Assembly: GCF_001975825.1 (NCBI RefSeq)
Contig: NZ_MTKN01000036.1
Coordinates: forward strand, 1 to 64,000
Length of the DNA: 64,000 nucleotides
DNA from: [Flexibacter] sp. ATCC 35208
GTDB taxonomy: Bacteria > Bacteroidota > Bacteroidia > Chitinophagales > Chitinophagaceae
Reading direction: 5' to 3'
In this document: positions 54,053-63,021 of the stretch, piece after piece
Position numbering within the stretch: position 1 is the stretch's first letter
Layout: every line of letters begins with the position of its first letter
The notes under the pieces: model-generated
Seen by the model: only the letters and a program-made list of their open reading frames with translations
What the model was told of the DNA's origin: nothing
The model's database searches: none
Made by a program: the position numbers and the translations under genes

Positions 54053-55864
54053 TTAGTTAATCATCACCATACCGCCTTTGATCACGGTTTGACCGGAAGC
54101 AGAAAGTTCTGCAGAGGCGTTGCCCTGCGCGGTAAAACCTACCTGTGCCGTTTGCTTAATGTTCATACCATTGAGTTCCAGGTCTTGCGTGGCTTTGCCA
54201 GTCAGCTTTTGCGTAGCTTCCATTGTAATGTTCCCGGTTGCCTTGAGCACGATGTCTTTTGCACTGTTAAGGGTTATACCGCTATCATCCAGTTTGATAC
54301 TGTTGCTGTTCTGATCCTGCAGCGTAATACTTTTGCCTTCATCGCTGATGGTAATGGAATTATTACCGGGGGTGGTTATTTTGATGATCTTTTTATCATC
54401 ATCAAAATTCACCTGCAACTGGCTCCTCGTGTAGAGGGCTTTGATGTTATTTTTTTCATCTGCCTGTGATAAAGGGGGTGTATTTGCTTTTCCATACAGC
54501 GAGCCCAATATGATGGGATAGCGGGCATCGTTTTCCAAGAAACCCAGTATCACTTCATCACCGACCTCCGGACAAAACACCGCACCGGCGCCTGATGTGG
54601 CGTAGTAATTAGCGAGTCTTGCCCAGATGCCTTTTTGTTCTGCATAGGCAGATACCGGTTTTACCTGCACCCGGTAGGTGGAACCCGGATCTGCGGAGAT
54701 CTTAACCACCGTGGCCAGTTGCAGACCATGAATAGGCGGTACCTGGCCATTTGCATTGCTGTAGGAATATTGTTCTTTATCGTATATAGGTTTTTCTGAG
54801 AAACCAAAACCTACGGTTGTAGTCCATTCTCCTTCTTCCATGGTATGCCTGACCATGCTTACGTATGCATTGCCATTGAAGCGTGCACCTACTCCATTGA
54901 GTGTAATCATATCGCCAGGTTTTACTGTGCCATTGCCAATAAAAGAAACCTGCCCTTTTACAGCGCTCATACGCATACGCAGGAGCAGATTGTCTGCCCA
55001 GGTCTTCAGGTCTGCCTGTACCAGCGGAACAGTGGAGGTGACCTGGAAGGCCGTCTGATCCAGTTTGCCGGATAATGACGTGGCTGTTTGATTGCCAGGT
55101 GTAGTCACAGTCGGCTCTGTAGCATCGGCTGTGATCAATGCCAGTGTGCCGGGATCCCAGGCGGCTGTTTGTAAAGAAGGCGGTTGTTTTTCAGCACTCA
55201 CTTCTCCTTTGAAGTCAATGATGGAATCGCCCATAACAATGCTAAGTACGGGGTCTGTACTAAAATCAGGCAGCCCTACCGTGATATCATCGTCATACAT
55301 GGTAGTAACGAAACCATTGAATGCCGCTCTTGTGAGCAGGAAATCCCAGTCTGTCGACATCTTCTGAAATACGGTTTCCAGTTGCGAACTGGTGCTGGTC
55401 ACGGTGGCAGTTAAACTATAATTACCTGCGAGTTTGCTCATGATGGCACTATCTGTCATAGCGTCAAATTCACATTCCTTCCTGTTGTATGTCATCTTCA
55501 CGGCCTTGTGCCTGCAGGTCACGATCAGTTTGGTTCCACCTTCTGCACTGGCTGTGATAGCCTGTTTTACGATCACTCCTTTGAAGATACCTGTTTGCTC
55601 ACCTGTACCATAGCCTGCAGAAATAGCGATCTCATTACCTGGAATGAAATCATCTCCCTCACTGATGGGAAAATTACCTGCATCGCCTTCCGTATCTTCA
55701 TTCAGCCCCTCGGCAATCACGATTTCTGCGTATGAGATACGGTTCACTTCATGCACGATTTGTATAGATACAATAGGATATTTTTCCTCCACCGGGTTGT
55801 CTGCAACTGCAACGGTGAAGGTGAAATTGACGTCCTGTATATTTGCGGGTGATGAAGCCGGCAT
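54053..55864 (-). CDS. VgrG-like spike protein (Afp8/Pvc8-like)
   Basis: A 603-aa homologue of gp27/gp5. The N-terminal gp27-like part runs to ~350 and includes VEKYPIVSIQIVHEVNRIS-like strands. An OB fold follows (AYAEQKGIWARLANYYATSG ... EVGDEVILGFLENDARYPIILGSLYG, the VgrG signature). The end is a beta-helical repeat (NSITISDEGKSITLQDQNSNSIKLDDSG). No effector domain after the needle. Its stop codon is 12 bp ahead of the PAAR start. Confidence 0.95.
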   Translation of the reverse strand: MPASSPANIQDVNFTFTVAVADNPVEEKYPIVSIQIVHEVNRISYAEIVIAEGLNEDTEGDAGNFPISEGDDFIPGNEIAISAGYGTGEQTGIFKGVIVKQAITASAEGGTKLIVTCRHKAVKMTYNRKECEFDAMTDSAIMSKLAGNYSLTATVTSTSSQLETVFQKMSTDWDFLLTRAAFNGFVTTMYDDDITVGLPDFSTDPVLSIVMGDSIIDFKGEVSAEKQPPSLQTAAWDPGTLALITADATEPTVTTPGNQTATSLSGKLDQTAFQVTSTVPLVQADLKTWADNLLLRMRMSAVKGQVSFIGNGTVKPGDMITLNGVGARFNGNAYVSMVRHTMEEGEWTTTVGFGFSEKPIYDKEQYSYSNANGQVPPIHGLQLATVVKISADPGSTYRVQVKPVSAYAEQKGIWARLANYYATSGAGAVFCPEVGDEVILGFLENDARYPIILGSLYGKANTPPLSQADEKNNIKALYTRSQLQVNFDDDKKIIKITTPGNNSITISDEGKSITLQDQNSNSIKLDDSGITLNSAKDIVLKATGNITMEATQKLTGKATQDLELNGMNIKQTAQVGFTAQGNASAELSASGQTVIKGGMVMIN

Positions 55865-56533
55865 TTAGATCTTTTTAAGTGGTGGAAAATACAACTGATC
55901 ACCTGGGCGGATGGCATGCACACTGTTCAGGTTATTGAACCGTGCGACCTCTATGTAAAAAGAAGAATTGCCATAAATACGGTATGCCATCAGGGGCAGT
56001 GTATCTCCTGCCCTGACGGTAAGTATATGTGTAAGATCCGGAGAGTTTTTGCCTGCTTCCTTGTTCTTGGTCAGAAAGTCTTTCGTTTCTGCCAGTCTGA
56101 GTTTCGCCTCTGCACGGAGGGTAGCGCCACCGGAATCGAATAATTTATAGTTAATGGTGAGGCCTTCACTGACACCAGTGACCAGCACATCACCCCATAT
56201 TATTTTCAGGTAGTGACGGTGATGGAGATTTCCATCATAACGGGATACCACATCACTGAGTTTGTCGATATAATCATCAACAGATCTGATGCCGTCAGGA
56301 AACGGTATCACACCTGTGCCATCAATCACCAGGCTCAGTTCAAACCTGGCAGCACTGCTTTTGAATGTTTTAGTATCCTTGCTCTTATTCATTTCCTCAC
56401 TGCTCTTATAATCCGTCATATAGCTTTTGGAAAAGCTGGCAGGATTGATCATGGCATAGATAGATTTGCCCACAGATTGCGTACAGGCCATATCACTGTA
56501 CGCCTCTATTTTTAGTTTGGTCAGTTGTGGCAT
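55865..56533 (-). CDS. eCIS hub protein with LysM domain (Afp7/Pvc7-like)
   Basis: A 222-aa protein. Residues 1-160 are the tube/hub adaptor fold (PQLTKLKIEAYSDMACTQ). The C-terminal ~50 residues are LysM-like (LTVRAGDTLPLMAYRIYGN ... IRPGDQLYFPP). In Afp-type systems this protein joins the spike to the inner tube. It abuts vgrG with no gap. Confidence 0.92.
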   Translation of the reverse strand: MPQLTKLKIEAYSDMACTQSVGKSIYAMINPASFSKSYMTDYKSSEEMNKSKDTKTFKSSAARFELSLVIDGTGVIPFPDGIRSVDDYIDKLSDVVSRYDGNLHHRHYLKIIWGDVLVTGVSEGLTINYKLFDSGGATLRAEAKLRLAETKDFLTKNKEAGKNSPDLTHILTVRAGDTLPLMAYRIYGNSSFYIEVARFNNLNSVHAIRPGDQLYFPPLKKI

Positions 56534-56543
56534 TGTGCGTCGT

Positions 56544-56714
56544 TTATCTGTCTTCAGCGCTGGTTTTCAAACCTGCTTTTAATTGTTGCATACACTCCTT
56601 TACAATCTTATCCTTCAGTTGGCGGATCAGGGCTGCATCCGGTACTTCCAGTCTGGGTGTCTGACCTGAGGTAATGGTGACTTTGATGACCAGTTCACGT
56701 ATTTCAAGCGCCAT
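56544..56714 (-). CDS. DUF5908-like small eCIS protein
   Basis: A 56-aa protein: MALEIRELVIKVTIT, a variable linker, then a helix (RQLKDKIVKECMQQLKAGLK). The 'EIRELVIK' opening is the hallmark of a family I know as DUF5908, found only near Bacteroidota eCIS genes. It fills the gap between the second tube and the hub gene, with a 2-bp gap upstream and 10-bp downstream, so it is a real member of the operon. Possibly a small baseplate or assembly factor; not known. Confidence 0.85.
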   Translation of the reverse strand: MALEIRELVIKVTITSGQTPRLEVPDAALIRQLKDKIVKECMQQLKAGLKTSAEDR

Positions 56715-56716
56715 GG

Positions 56717-57169
56717 TTACAAGGTTTTTTCGAAGAAATCATAAGCGAGTTCCAGTGTTTCAATCACGATCTGTCCTTCTTTGGCAGTGAGGCCGCTATA
56801 ATCCAGTTTTACGGCATATGCATTGAAGAATGACCAGATAGCGATGGGCATAGCATTCTCTTCCAGCAGTTGTACAATGATGGTTTTCGGTTTGATGGAA
56901 AATTCATTGATGCATTGCTGTGCCCATAGTATGAGCGGAGATTCGATGACCATGCCCCGCTTCAGTACCAGGTTGCCGTATTTGGGAGGAGAAGGGAGCC
57001 GGTGGGTGAACCGGTTCTCTCCTCCTTCCTTTACTTCTTCGGGCGAAATAGATACAGAAAGGCCGTTTACTTCCATGAAGTTGCCTTCCTGCATACCAAA
57101 GATGCCTACGAATGCCACCTTGAAAAAAAAGCCCGTAGGCGGATAATAAGTGGTGTTGGGAAACGGCAT
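56717..57169 (-). CDS. eCIS inner-tube protein, second copy (gp19-like)
   Basis: A 150-aa gp19/Hcp-like tube subunit (PTGFFFKVAFVGIFG ... EVNGLSVSISPEEV ... NLVLKRGMVIES). It differs from the first tube protein by a longer loop (VKEGGENRFTHRLPSPPKY). The pair matches the Afp5 role of a distinct tube ring next to the hub. A 6-bp gap separates the two genes. Confidence 0.92.
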   Translation of the reverse strand: MPFPNTTYYPPTGFFFKVAFVGIFGMQEGNFMEVNGLSVSISPEEVKEGGENRFTHRLPSPPKYGNLVLKRGMVIESPLILWAQQCINEFSIKPKTIIVQLLEENAMPIAIWSFFNAYAVKLDYSGLTAKEGQIVIETLELAYDFFEKTL

Positions 57170-57175
57170 AATTTA

Positions 57176-57628
57176 TCAACTTGGAGCTAAACCTTCGTGA
57201 GCCACTTCCATAGTTTCTACGGCCACTTCGTTCGCATCAGATTTCATGTCTGTCACCGTAATTTTTGATGGGAAGGCATTTTTCAATGTCCAGCTCATCG
57301 CTACCTGCTGACCTTCGTCCAGCAGACTGATAACGATGCTGGAGCGTTTGTAGGTGTTCATCTTGATAGCGCTGTATTTGTCCCACAGAGCTTTGTCACC
57401 TTTGAAGATGCCTTTCTTCAGGGTAATGTTTGAGAACTTCTGTATACCCGGCATTTTCACTGTGGAGTATACAGGGCTACTGCCACCTCTGTATTCGATG
57501 ATCTGTGTTTCGGACGATAACCCAGTGACTTCCTGGAAAATCAGTTCTGCGCCGTCCCACATCACCTTGAAGGAGAATTTGACCAAAGGCCACACCGTCT
57601 GTGACTGTGCTGATCCGTCATCTGCCAT
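57176..57628 (-). CDS. eCIS inner-tube protein, main copy (gp19-like, Afp1/5 group)
   Basis: A 150-aa gp19/Hcp-like subunit: KFSFKVMWDGAELIFQEVTGLSS, ITLKKGIFKGDKALWDKYSAIK and the C-terminal strand ANEVAVETMEVAHEG. It forms the tube ejected by sheath contraction. It lies 30 bp after the sheath gene. Confidence 0.93.
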   Translation of the reverse strand: MADDGSAQSQTVWPLVKFSFKVMWDGAELIFQEVTGLSSETQIIEYRGGSSPVYSTVKMPGIQKFSNITLKKGIFKGDKALWDKYSAIKMNTYKRSSIVISLLDEGQQVAMSWTLKNAFPSKITVTDMKSDANEVAVETMEVAHEGLAPS

Positions 57629-57658
57629 TTTATAATGATTTTAGGGGGTGAAAAAATA

Positions 57659-59158
57659 TTATGATTGCTGCATTTGTTGCTGGAATGTGATCACGATAAA
57701 TTCTGCAGGCCGAACGATGGCTACTTTAACCGTGATGAGCATCTTGCCTTCCAGGATATCCTGTGGGGTCATGGTGGTGCCTAAGCCGATCTGCACATCA
57801 TAAGCAGCTTCTGGTGCGGCACCTGCAAGAGCGCCTTGTTTCCAGAGGTTGTTCAGGAAGTTGTTGATCATGCTTTTTACGGTCACCCAGGTTGTGCCAT
57901 CGTTTGGTTCGAATACATATGCACGGGTCGCCAGCTTGATAGATTGCTCGATCATGATGAGGGTGCGTCGAACATTGACATAGCACCAGTCTGCGCTGTT
58001 ACCGTCCAGGGTTCTACCACCCCAGACCAGAACACCGATACCTGGGAAAGGTCTGATCACGTTGATAGACTTACCGGCCATCACGTCGACGTTCAGGTCT
58101 TTCTGCTCATCATGCGAGATGTTTACAGCAGGTGCTGTCACCATGTTGATGCTCACATTGGCGGGAGATTTCCATACACCACGGTTATTGTCAACCATGG
58201 TATACAGTCCTGCAATAGCGCCGCTGGGAGGCAGTTCATTCAGGCGTGACCGGATTTCTTCAATGATACTGGTGTAGGTAGGGCTGGCGGCTTTGAGGGA
58301 CTGGTGATAATTCTTTTTTGCATCATCATCAGGTGTAGCGACAGCTTTGAAGGTGGTTACGATTTTTTGCGCGTTCACTTCCGGCAGTAGCGTGCTCAGA
58401 TCAACCTTGTCGTCCAGATTGGCGAAGGTGACTTCGCTAGGTTGTACGATGGCTGTTTTTAGCCAGGGGTAATAGGCAGCGCCATAGTTCAGTGAATTGA
58501 TACCAATACCATCCCTGAATTTTTTCACTACATCTTCCGTGGTGTCCGTCAGGCCTTGTTGTGCCAGGTCGAAGATGCCGAAGCGGCTCTGCGTTTCCTG
58601 GCAGTGCGCGAGTACTTTGGTGTAAATGGTATTGTATGCTGCTTCGCCGAGTGCGATGGCATCAGGAATGACCACCAGGGTTGGTTCGTATTCCTTTTTG
58701 AGAAGGTCGAAGATATTCGGTTTGGTAGCAGAGCCGAAAAAGTCTTCCCCGGCAATTTCAATTCCATCAGGCTTATCGCCATAGGTGCCAACGGAAACGA
58801 TATAACAGTTACTGCCACCGTTTGCGTAAAAGAGACGAATACTGTTGAAGAGGTACAATGTATTTTTCTCATTGATCGTTACCGTAAAAGGTTTTTTATC
58901 GATCATAAAGGTTTCACCGGGTTTGGCAGGGTCTGCCGCAGCGATGGTAAACTTCGCTTTAAATCCTTCACCGAAGTTCGCTACGAACTCCGCAAAGGAA
59001 GTAATGCGGGTGGGCTTGTTGATCAGCGATTTCCCGAATCGTTCGGCTATCTGCGTGTAGCCGATAAATACAGGAACCGCTGTTTCGACGGCGACCACCG
59101 AGCTGGGGAAGGCGTTCTTTTCTTCGATATAAACGCCTGGTGTCATTAGTGAGGCCAT
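57659..59158 (-). CDS. eCIS contractile sheath protein (Afp2/3-like)
   Basis: A 499-aa tail-sheath protein. N-terminal MTPGVYIEEKNAFPSSVVAVETAVPVFIGYT (handshake strand). C-terminal core GIGVLVWGGRTLDGNSADWCYVNVRRTLIMIEQSIK, then NNLWKQGALAGAAPEAAYDVQIG and a last strand ending VITFQQQM, the donor strand of the interlinked sheath. Afp has three sheath genes; here there is only one. Confidence 0.95.
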   Translation of the reverse strand: MASLMTPGVYIEEKNAFPSSVVAVETAVPVFIGYTQIAERFGKSLINKPTRITSFAEFVANFGEGFKAKFTIAAADPAKPGETFMIDKKPFTVTINEKNTLYLFNSIRLFYANGGSNCYIVSVGTYGDKPDGIEIAGEDFFGSATKPNIFDLLKKEYEPTLVVIPDAIALGEAAYNTIYTKVLAHCQETQSRFGIFDLAQQGLTDTTEDVVKKFRDGIGINSLNYGAAYYPWLKTAIVQPSEVTFANLDDKVDLSTLLPEVNAQKIVTTFKAVATPDDDAKKNYHQSLKAASPTYTSIIEEIRSRLNELPPSGAIAGLYTMVDNNRGVWKSPANVSINMVTAPAVNISHDEQKDLNVDVMAGKSINVIRPFPGIGVLVWGGRTLDGNSADWCYVNVRRTLIMIEQSIKLATRAYVFEPNDGTTWVTVKSMINNFLNNLWKQGALAGAAPEAAYDVQIGLGTTMTPQDILEGKMLITVKVAIVRPAEFIVITFQQQMQQS

Positions 59159-59177
59159 AGATAGAGCAGTTTAACAA

Positions 59178-59960
59178 TTAGTATAAAAAGATCTCAGACG
59201 AAAGCAGTGGGTCACCACCTGCGGCAGATATTCTGCTGACATCCGGTTTGGGCAATTCTGGTATGACTACACGCCAGGCATCACTGCCTGTAGCATAATC
59301 TACCAGCATGAAAGGCGACTGTTGCTGTGCTAATGTGACGGGTGTGTCGGAGATAAATGTAATGACGTTCCGGCCATCCGGCAACACAGCAGATTGCGGT
59401 CCCTTGAAAGTCGTAGTGCCGGAAGGGTCCACTACAGCTGGTTTCGCTATCTCCTGCAAGTGCCCGCTCATCAGGAAATAGTGCCAGTGTGTAGCCTTCG
59501 GTGCAAAATGAATCTCATAGTTCGACTGTAATTCCTGTGTCAGCAGCAATTCAATTTGGCCAAACGGCCGGACAAAGCAGGGTACTGTCAGCGGAGCAAC
59601 TTCACTAGCGGAAACGTATAATTCCTGGTGTAACCTGCCCGTAGAATTATTTTTATTGGTGAACAGGAGTATACTATTCCGCAGATCGTGCTGCTGCAGA
59701 TCCGTGTAATTATAAAAGAGGTGATCCTTTAAAGACAGGTCAAAAATGAGGGTCAAAGCATCCTGTAGGATGTTTTCCCTGGTGAGTATGGTATCATCAA
59801 AAGACAAGGTGATACCATCAGCCTGCTGCCGCAGCAGCAAGCCATAACGTCGCAGATCTCTTGCCGTGGCAACAGGGATGTGTACCTGCAGCTGATCATA
59901 CCTGGTTGAAGCGTAATAGTGGTGACGGAAATGAACCGCTGTTAACAGTGTATAGCTCAT
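59178..59960 (-). CDS. Uncharacterised eCIS operon protein (260 aa)
   Basis: A 260-aa protein I cannot assign. It starts MSYTLLTAVHFRHHYYASTRYDQLQVHIP and has a beta-rich two-lobed layout, with aromatic stretches (HLFYNYTDLQQHD, ATHWHYFLMSGH) and a hydrophobic end LLSSEIFLY. No signal peptide, membrane helix or toxin motif. It lies between the cap gene (23-bp gap) and the sheath gene (19-bp gap). Genes at this place in Bacteroidota eCIS are usually unnamed; it could be a second cap, a sheath-associated or membrane-docking part. Confidence 0.7.
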   Translation of the reverse strand: MSYTLLTAVHFRHHYYASTRYDQLQVHIPVATARDLRRYGLLLRQQADGITLSFDDTILTRENILQDALTLIFDLSLKDHLFYNYTDLQQHDLRNSILLFTNKNNSTGRLHQELYVSASEVAPLTVPCFVRPFGQIELLLTQELQSNYEIHFAPKATHWHYFLMSGHLQEIAKPAVVDPSGTTTFKGPQSAVLPDGRNVITFISDTPVTLAQQQSPFMLVDYATGSDAWRVVIPELPKPDVSRISAAGGDPLLSSEIFLY

Positions 59961-59983
59961 GAATATCTATATACAAAACCCAA

Positions 59984-60556
59984 TTATACAAGGCTGGTAC
60001 TCCCGGATGGTGCCGATACATCAGGCCTGTATTCCCTGATGACGCCCTCATCGAATGTGAGCATACGCATCTTGTATATCACAGATGGCATATACTTCGC
60101 ACCCAGGGTGGCCCATACATTATTCAACCGCTCTGTACCCAGACTCTCCATTTCAAACATCAGTTTATCTATCCGCTTGTCCAGCGAAGGAGTATTCGCA
60201 CTTGTCAGCACATTTCTGGACTGAAAGTATGCAATAATAAAAGAGAGAAAGCGCAATGCTTCCGCATAGTTATTACTACTGAAATAAGCTGCAAATAGTA
60301 TATAGAGGTTGATGCATACCGGGGGCATGCTTCGTGCTGCTACATTACCGTTATTAAAGCCTGGTGCGCTTTTGCCGAGTGGTTCTTTTTCTACGTTAAT
60401 GAGCGTAAGTACAACCTTATTTTCGCCCTGGATTGCAATAGTACCATCCTGGTTGACGATGGACGACAACACTACTTTGTCTTCGCTGAGATGCAGTTGC
60501 CTGTTGAAATATTTATTGATCTCATCAGAAATGCAGGAAAGGGTCTCATAGATCAT
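59984..60556 (-). CDS. eCIS tube-terminating cap protein (DUF4255, Afp16/Pvc16-like)
   Basis: A 190-aa DUF4255 protein: MIYETLSCISDEINKYFN, the VLTLINVEKEPLG strand, MPPVCINLYILFAAYFSSNNYAEALRFLSFIIAYFQSRNV and GAKYMPSVIYKMRMLTFD. Afp16 homologues stop tube and sheath growth. It is the first gene of the operon. Upstream is the 370-bp divergent spacer. The place at the 5' end differs from Afp, where it is last. Confidence 0.92.
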   Translation of the reverse strand: MIYETLSCISDEINKYFNRQLHLSEDKVVLSSIVNQDGTIAIQGENKVVLTLINVEKEPLGKSAPGFNNGNVAARSMPPVCINLYILFAAYFSSNNYAEALRFLSFIIAYFQSRNVLTSANTPSLDKRIDKLMFEMESLGTERLNNVWATLGAKYMPSVIYKMRMLTFDEGVIREYRPDVSAPSGSTSLV

Positions 60557-60926
60557 GTCGGTCGTTTTAAGACAATATCAACCCGTATAACCATGTATGT
60601 TAGCAAGCACATACTATGATCATACCATGTTATAGAATATGTTTAGAATGCCCGATACGATATCAGTTACTCAATATTGTGAGGGATCTTATATTGGGAA
60701 CAGGCAATCGTAACGTTAGGATACGTCAGTGTTAAGGAGTCATTAAAGTTGTTTAATTAATTAGTATTTGAATTCTGCGGGCTAGGAATTCTTAATTACG
60801 TGCAATATAGGAGTTAATAAAAATTATTCAAATTTTATTTTGAATAAATAATTATATATTTTTTACGAGGATTCCTTACTATTGCATCATTGACCTCGCC
60901 CAAAGTCACAACATTAAATTGAAGTA
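60557..60926. other. Divergent control region of the eCIS operon
   Basis: AT-rich 370-bp spacer between the eCIS operon and the pseudo-GH18 membrane gene, with no gene inside. It contains a 9-bp inverted repeat (TTATTCAAA 60824-60832, TTTGAATAA 60839-60847). I find no clear TAnnTTTG box on the minus strand ahead of the cap gene, so the eCIS promoter may need an activator or another sigma factor. Confidence 0.5.
60824..60847. promoter_or_regulatory. Inverted repeat in the eCIS divergent region
   Basis: TTATTCAAA and TTTGAATAA form 9-bp perfect arms around TTTTAT. It is 80 bp before the plus-strand gene and may be a regulator site. Confidence 0.4.
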
Positions 60927-62876
60927 ATGAGACCGTGCATGCGGGATTATCTCCGTTTTATATTATTCATCCTTACGCTATTCTTCTTTGCAGGTAATAC
61001 CATGACTGCTACTGTTGCTGTGTGCCAGCAAATGCCGAAGGACACGGCTTTCAAGACGAAACTGCTAAAGCGGATCACTGAAATGTTACAGTTCAGAAAA
61101 AACGCGCACAGACGTGAACAGCAGCGCATGATCACCATCGTCAACGGACTTTTTGTGGATTCGCTGGTAGCTACGCCGGCAGCGATTAAATACCTGAACT
61201 GGGCATTGGATAATGAACGAAGTCAAAACTTCGGGCAATTACGGCAACTACTAAACGATAGTTTATCTAAACGAAAGTCAGATACTGTATTAGTGAAAGC
61301 GACTATTACTGATGAAGAGATGACCGAGCTGGCAGCGAAGCTCATACCGCTGTTAAAGCAAAAGGAAGCAATGATCCGGAATGATACAGCACAACAACAA
61401 CGATTGAAAACAATCCGGACCCTATACAGCAGACCCCCTGATCAGGTAGATACCTTGAGACTCAATGATACTACAGGAATAACGTATAAAATAAAGTTAG
61501 GGCACGAGGCAGAAGTGATCGGTATTCAGGCGAAGGATAATGGAGATGCATATTTGAATTACAATTTCACTTCGCTGAGTTATCTTTCCATTGCACCGCC
61601 GGGATCATCCAAAATATTGACTGCTGCCAGCAAAGGTGTTTGTAAGACATTGCTTACCCTATCAGCAGGTAAGGGATTATTACAAAATGAAGAGCAGCAG
61701 TTTGAGCTGGTAGATTCTTTGTTGCTGGCGTTGCAGGATCAGGAGGCAGCTGGGGTGAATGTCTGGTTTAAAGATTTGAAACAAAATGAGCGGGAAGCGT
61801 TTGTAAGATTTGTGACGATACTATATAATTATCTTGATCATAGTGCACCTGGAAAATATAGTGTATCAATCACGATACCTGCGTATGATAAAAATAAGGC
61901 GTATGATTTGAGAGAGCTCGCCCCGATGGTGAAATATTTCCTGATCAATTTTACAGAGGCGCCAGCTACAGTGGGTAGTAGTGATCCATTGAAAGGGAAT
62001 AATAATTACAGTATAGAAGCTGTAGTGTCAAGGTATGTGAATCAGCTTATCGCACCTGGGCAATTTATTGTGATGCTTCCTTATGATGGGATTAAATGGA
62101 CGGGGAAGAGTTATTCCTATGTAGCGTATAAGGATATTAAAAAAGCGTTTCCGGCAGATACGATGATCAATTATGATGTGACAGCAGCATCAGCGTATGT
62201 AGAGAAGATGGAGAATGGCAAGACCGTGCAGATCTGGTTTAATGATCCGACTACGCTGGATGTGAAGTATGATTATGTATTGAGGAATGGATTGGGTGGA
62301 GTGGCAATTTGTCCGCTGGGAGCGGATGACGGGTATGGGGAGTTGTGGGATGAGCTGACGGATAAATTTGTGGTGGCGGATACAGTTTGGATGGATACGG
62401 TGAGATTAACACCATTGCCTGTAAAAAAACTGAGTTTGTGGACGCGGATTAAGTTGAGGTTCAGGCATGAGATCCGGGCGATCCATATGCTGTTTCATGA
62501 TCCTTGCGGTATCAGGGCAGAGAATTATGCCAGTGATGAATATTTTAAATACCTGACGATATTTCTGTTTGTTTGTGTGGTGATAATTGGAGTGGTGTAT
62601 GCGTATAAAGTGCGGATGGATGGCGCGGATTGGAAATGGCGGCAAAAGGTGTTGTATTTGTTTATAGGGCTGATTGTGTTGTTTGGGCTGTCGTTTACGA
62701 CGAGTTTGATGTTGGCGAAAAGGATGCCGTGGCTGGGCCTTACGGATGATCCTGTGGAGTGTAGAAATATCTCATTGTATAATGTATTGGTGGTTTTTTT
62801 GATTGGTATTGTGTTGGGGATGATTTTGATGAGGGTGTTTGTTTTCCCGTTGGCGAGGAAGAAAGATATGCCATAA
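60927..62876 (+). CDS. Membrane-anchored GH18-like protein without catalytic residues
   Basis: A 649-aa protein: an N-terminal signal/anchor helix, a charged helical region to ~200, a chitinase-like GH18 barrel at ~225-480 and three C-terminal membrane helices (~550-640). The barrel ends with a clear GH18 segment: TVQIWFNDPTTLDVKYDYVLRNGLGGVAICPLGADDG. The catalytic motif DGxDxDxE is aligned at GVNVWFKDL: its last Asp is Trp and the catalytic Glu is Lys, so hydrolysis is not expected. The FVRFVTILYNYL stretch after it keeps family spacing. It could bind glycan or form a membrane scaffold. Diverges from the eCIS operon across a shared control region, so a linked role is possible but inferred. 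An ATG at 60939 (MRDYL) is also usable. Confidence 0.78.
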   Translation: MRPCMRDYLRFILFILTLFFFAGNTMTATVAVCQQMPKDTAFKTKLLKRITEMLQFRKNAHRREQQRMITIVNGLFVDSLVATPAAIKYLNWALDNERSQNFGQLRQLLNDSLSKRKSDTVLVKATITDEEMTELAAKLIPLLKQKEAMIRNDTAQQQRLKTIRTLYSRPPDQVDTLRLNDTTGITYKIKLGHEAEVIGIQAKDNGDAYLNYNFTSLSYLSIAPPGSSKILTAASKGVCKTLLTLSAGKGLLQNEEQQFELVDSLLLALQDQEAAGVNVWFKDLKQNEREAFVRFVTILYNYLDHSAPGKYSVSITIPAYDKNKAYDLRELAPMVKYFLINFTEAPATVGSSDPLKGNNNYSIEAVVSRYVNQLIAPGQFIVMLPYDGIKWTGKSYSYVAYKDIKKAFPADTMINYDVTAASAYVEKMENGKTVQIWFNDPTTLDVKYDYVLRNGLGGVAICPLGADDGYGELWDELTDKFVVADTVWMDTVRLTPLPVKKLSLWTRIKLRFRHEIRAIHMLFHDPCGIRAENYASDEYFKYLTIFLFVCVVIIGVVYAYKVRMDGADWKWRQKVLYLFIGLIVLFGLSFTTSLMLAKRMPWLGLTDDPVECRNISLYNVLVVFLIGIVLGMILMRVFVFPLARKKDMP

Positions 62877-63021
62877 AGGTTTGGCGTATTTCATTCCGGG
62901 TTTTAATACTTTTTTATCTCAATGTTGTATTTTGTCTCTCATATTGGTGTTATAATGGCGTTGTAGCTTCTGTGCACCAAATAATACTTTTTTACTACCT
63001 TGCAGATAGAATGCCATCGTT

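Noticed and set aside
42890..60556. Prophage tail or true T6SS
   Set aside because: There are no capsid, terminase, integrase or lysis genes and no TssJ/L/M/K; the cap, tape-measure and AAA+ types are those of eCIS.
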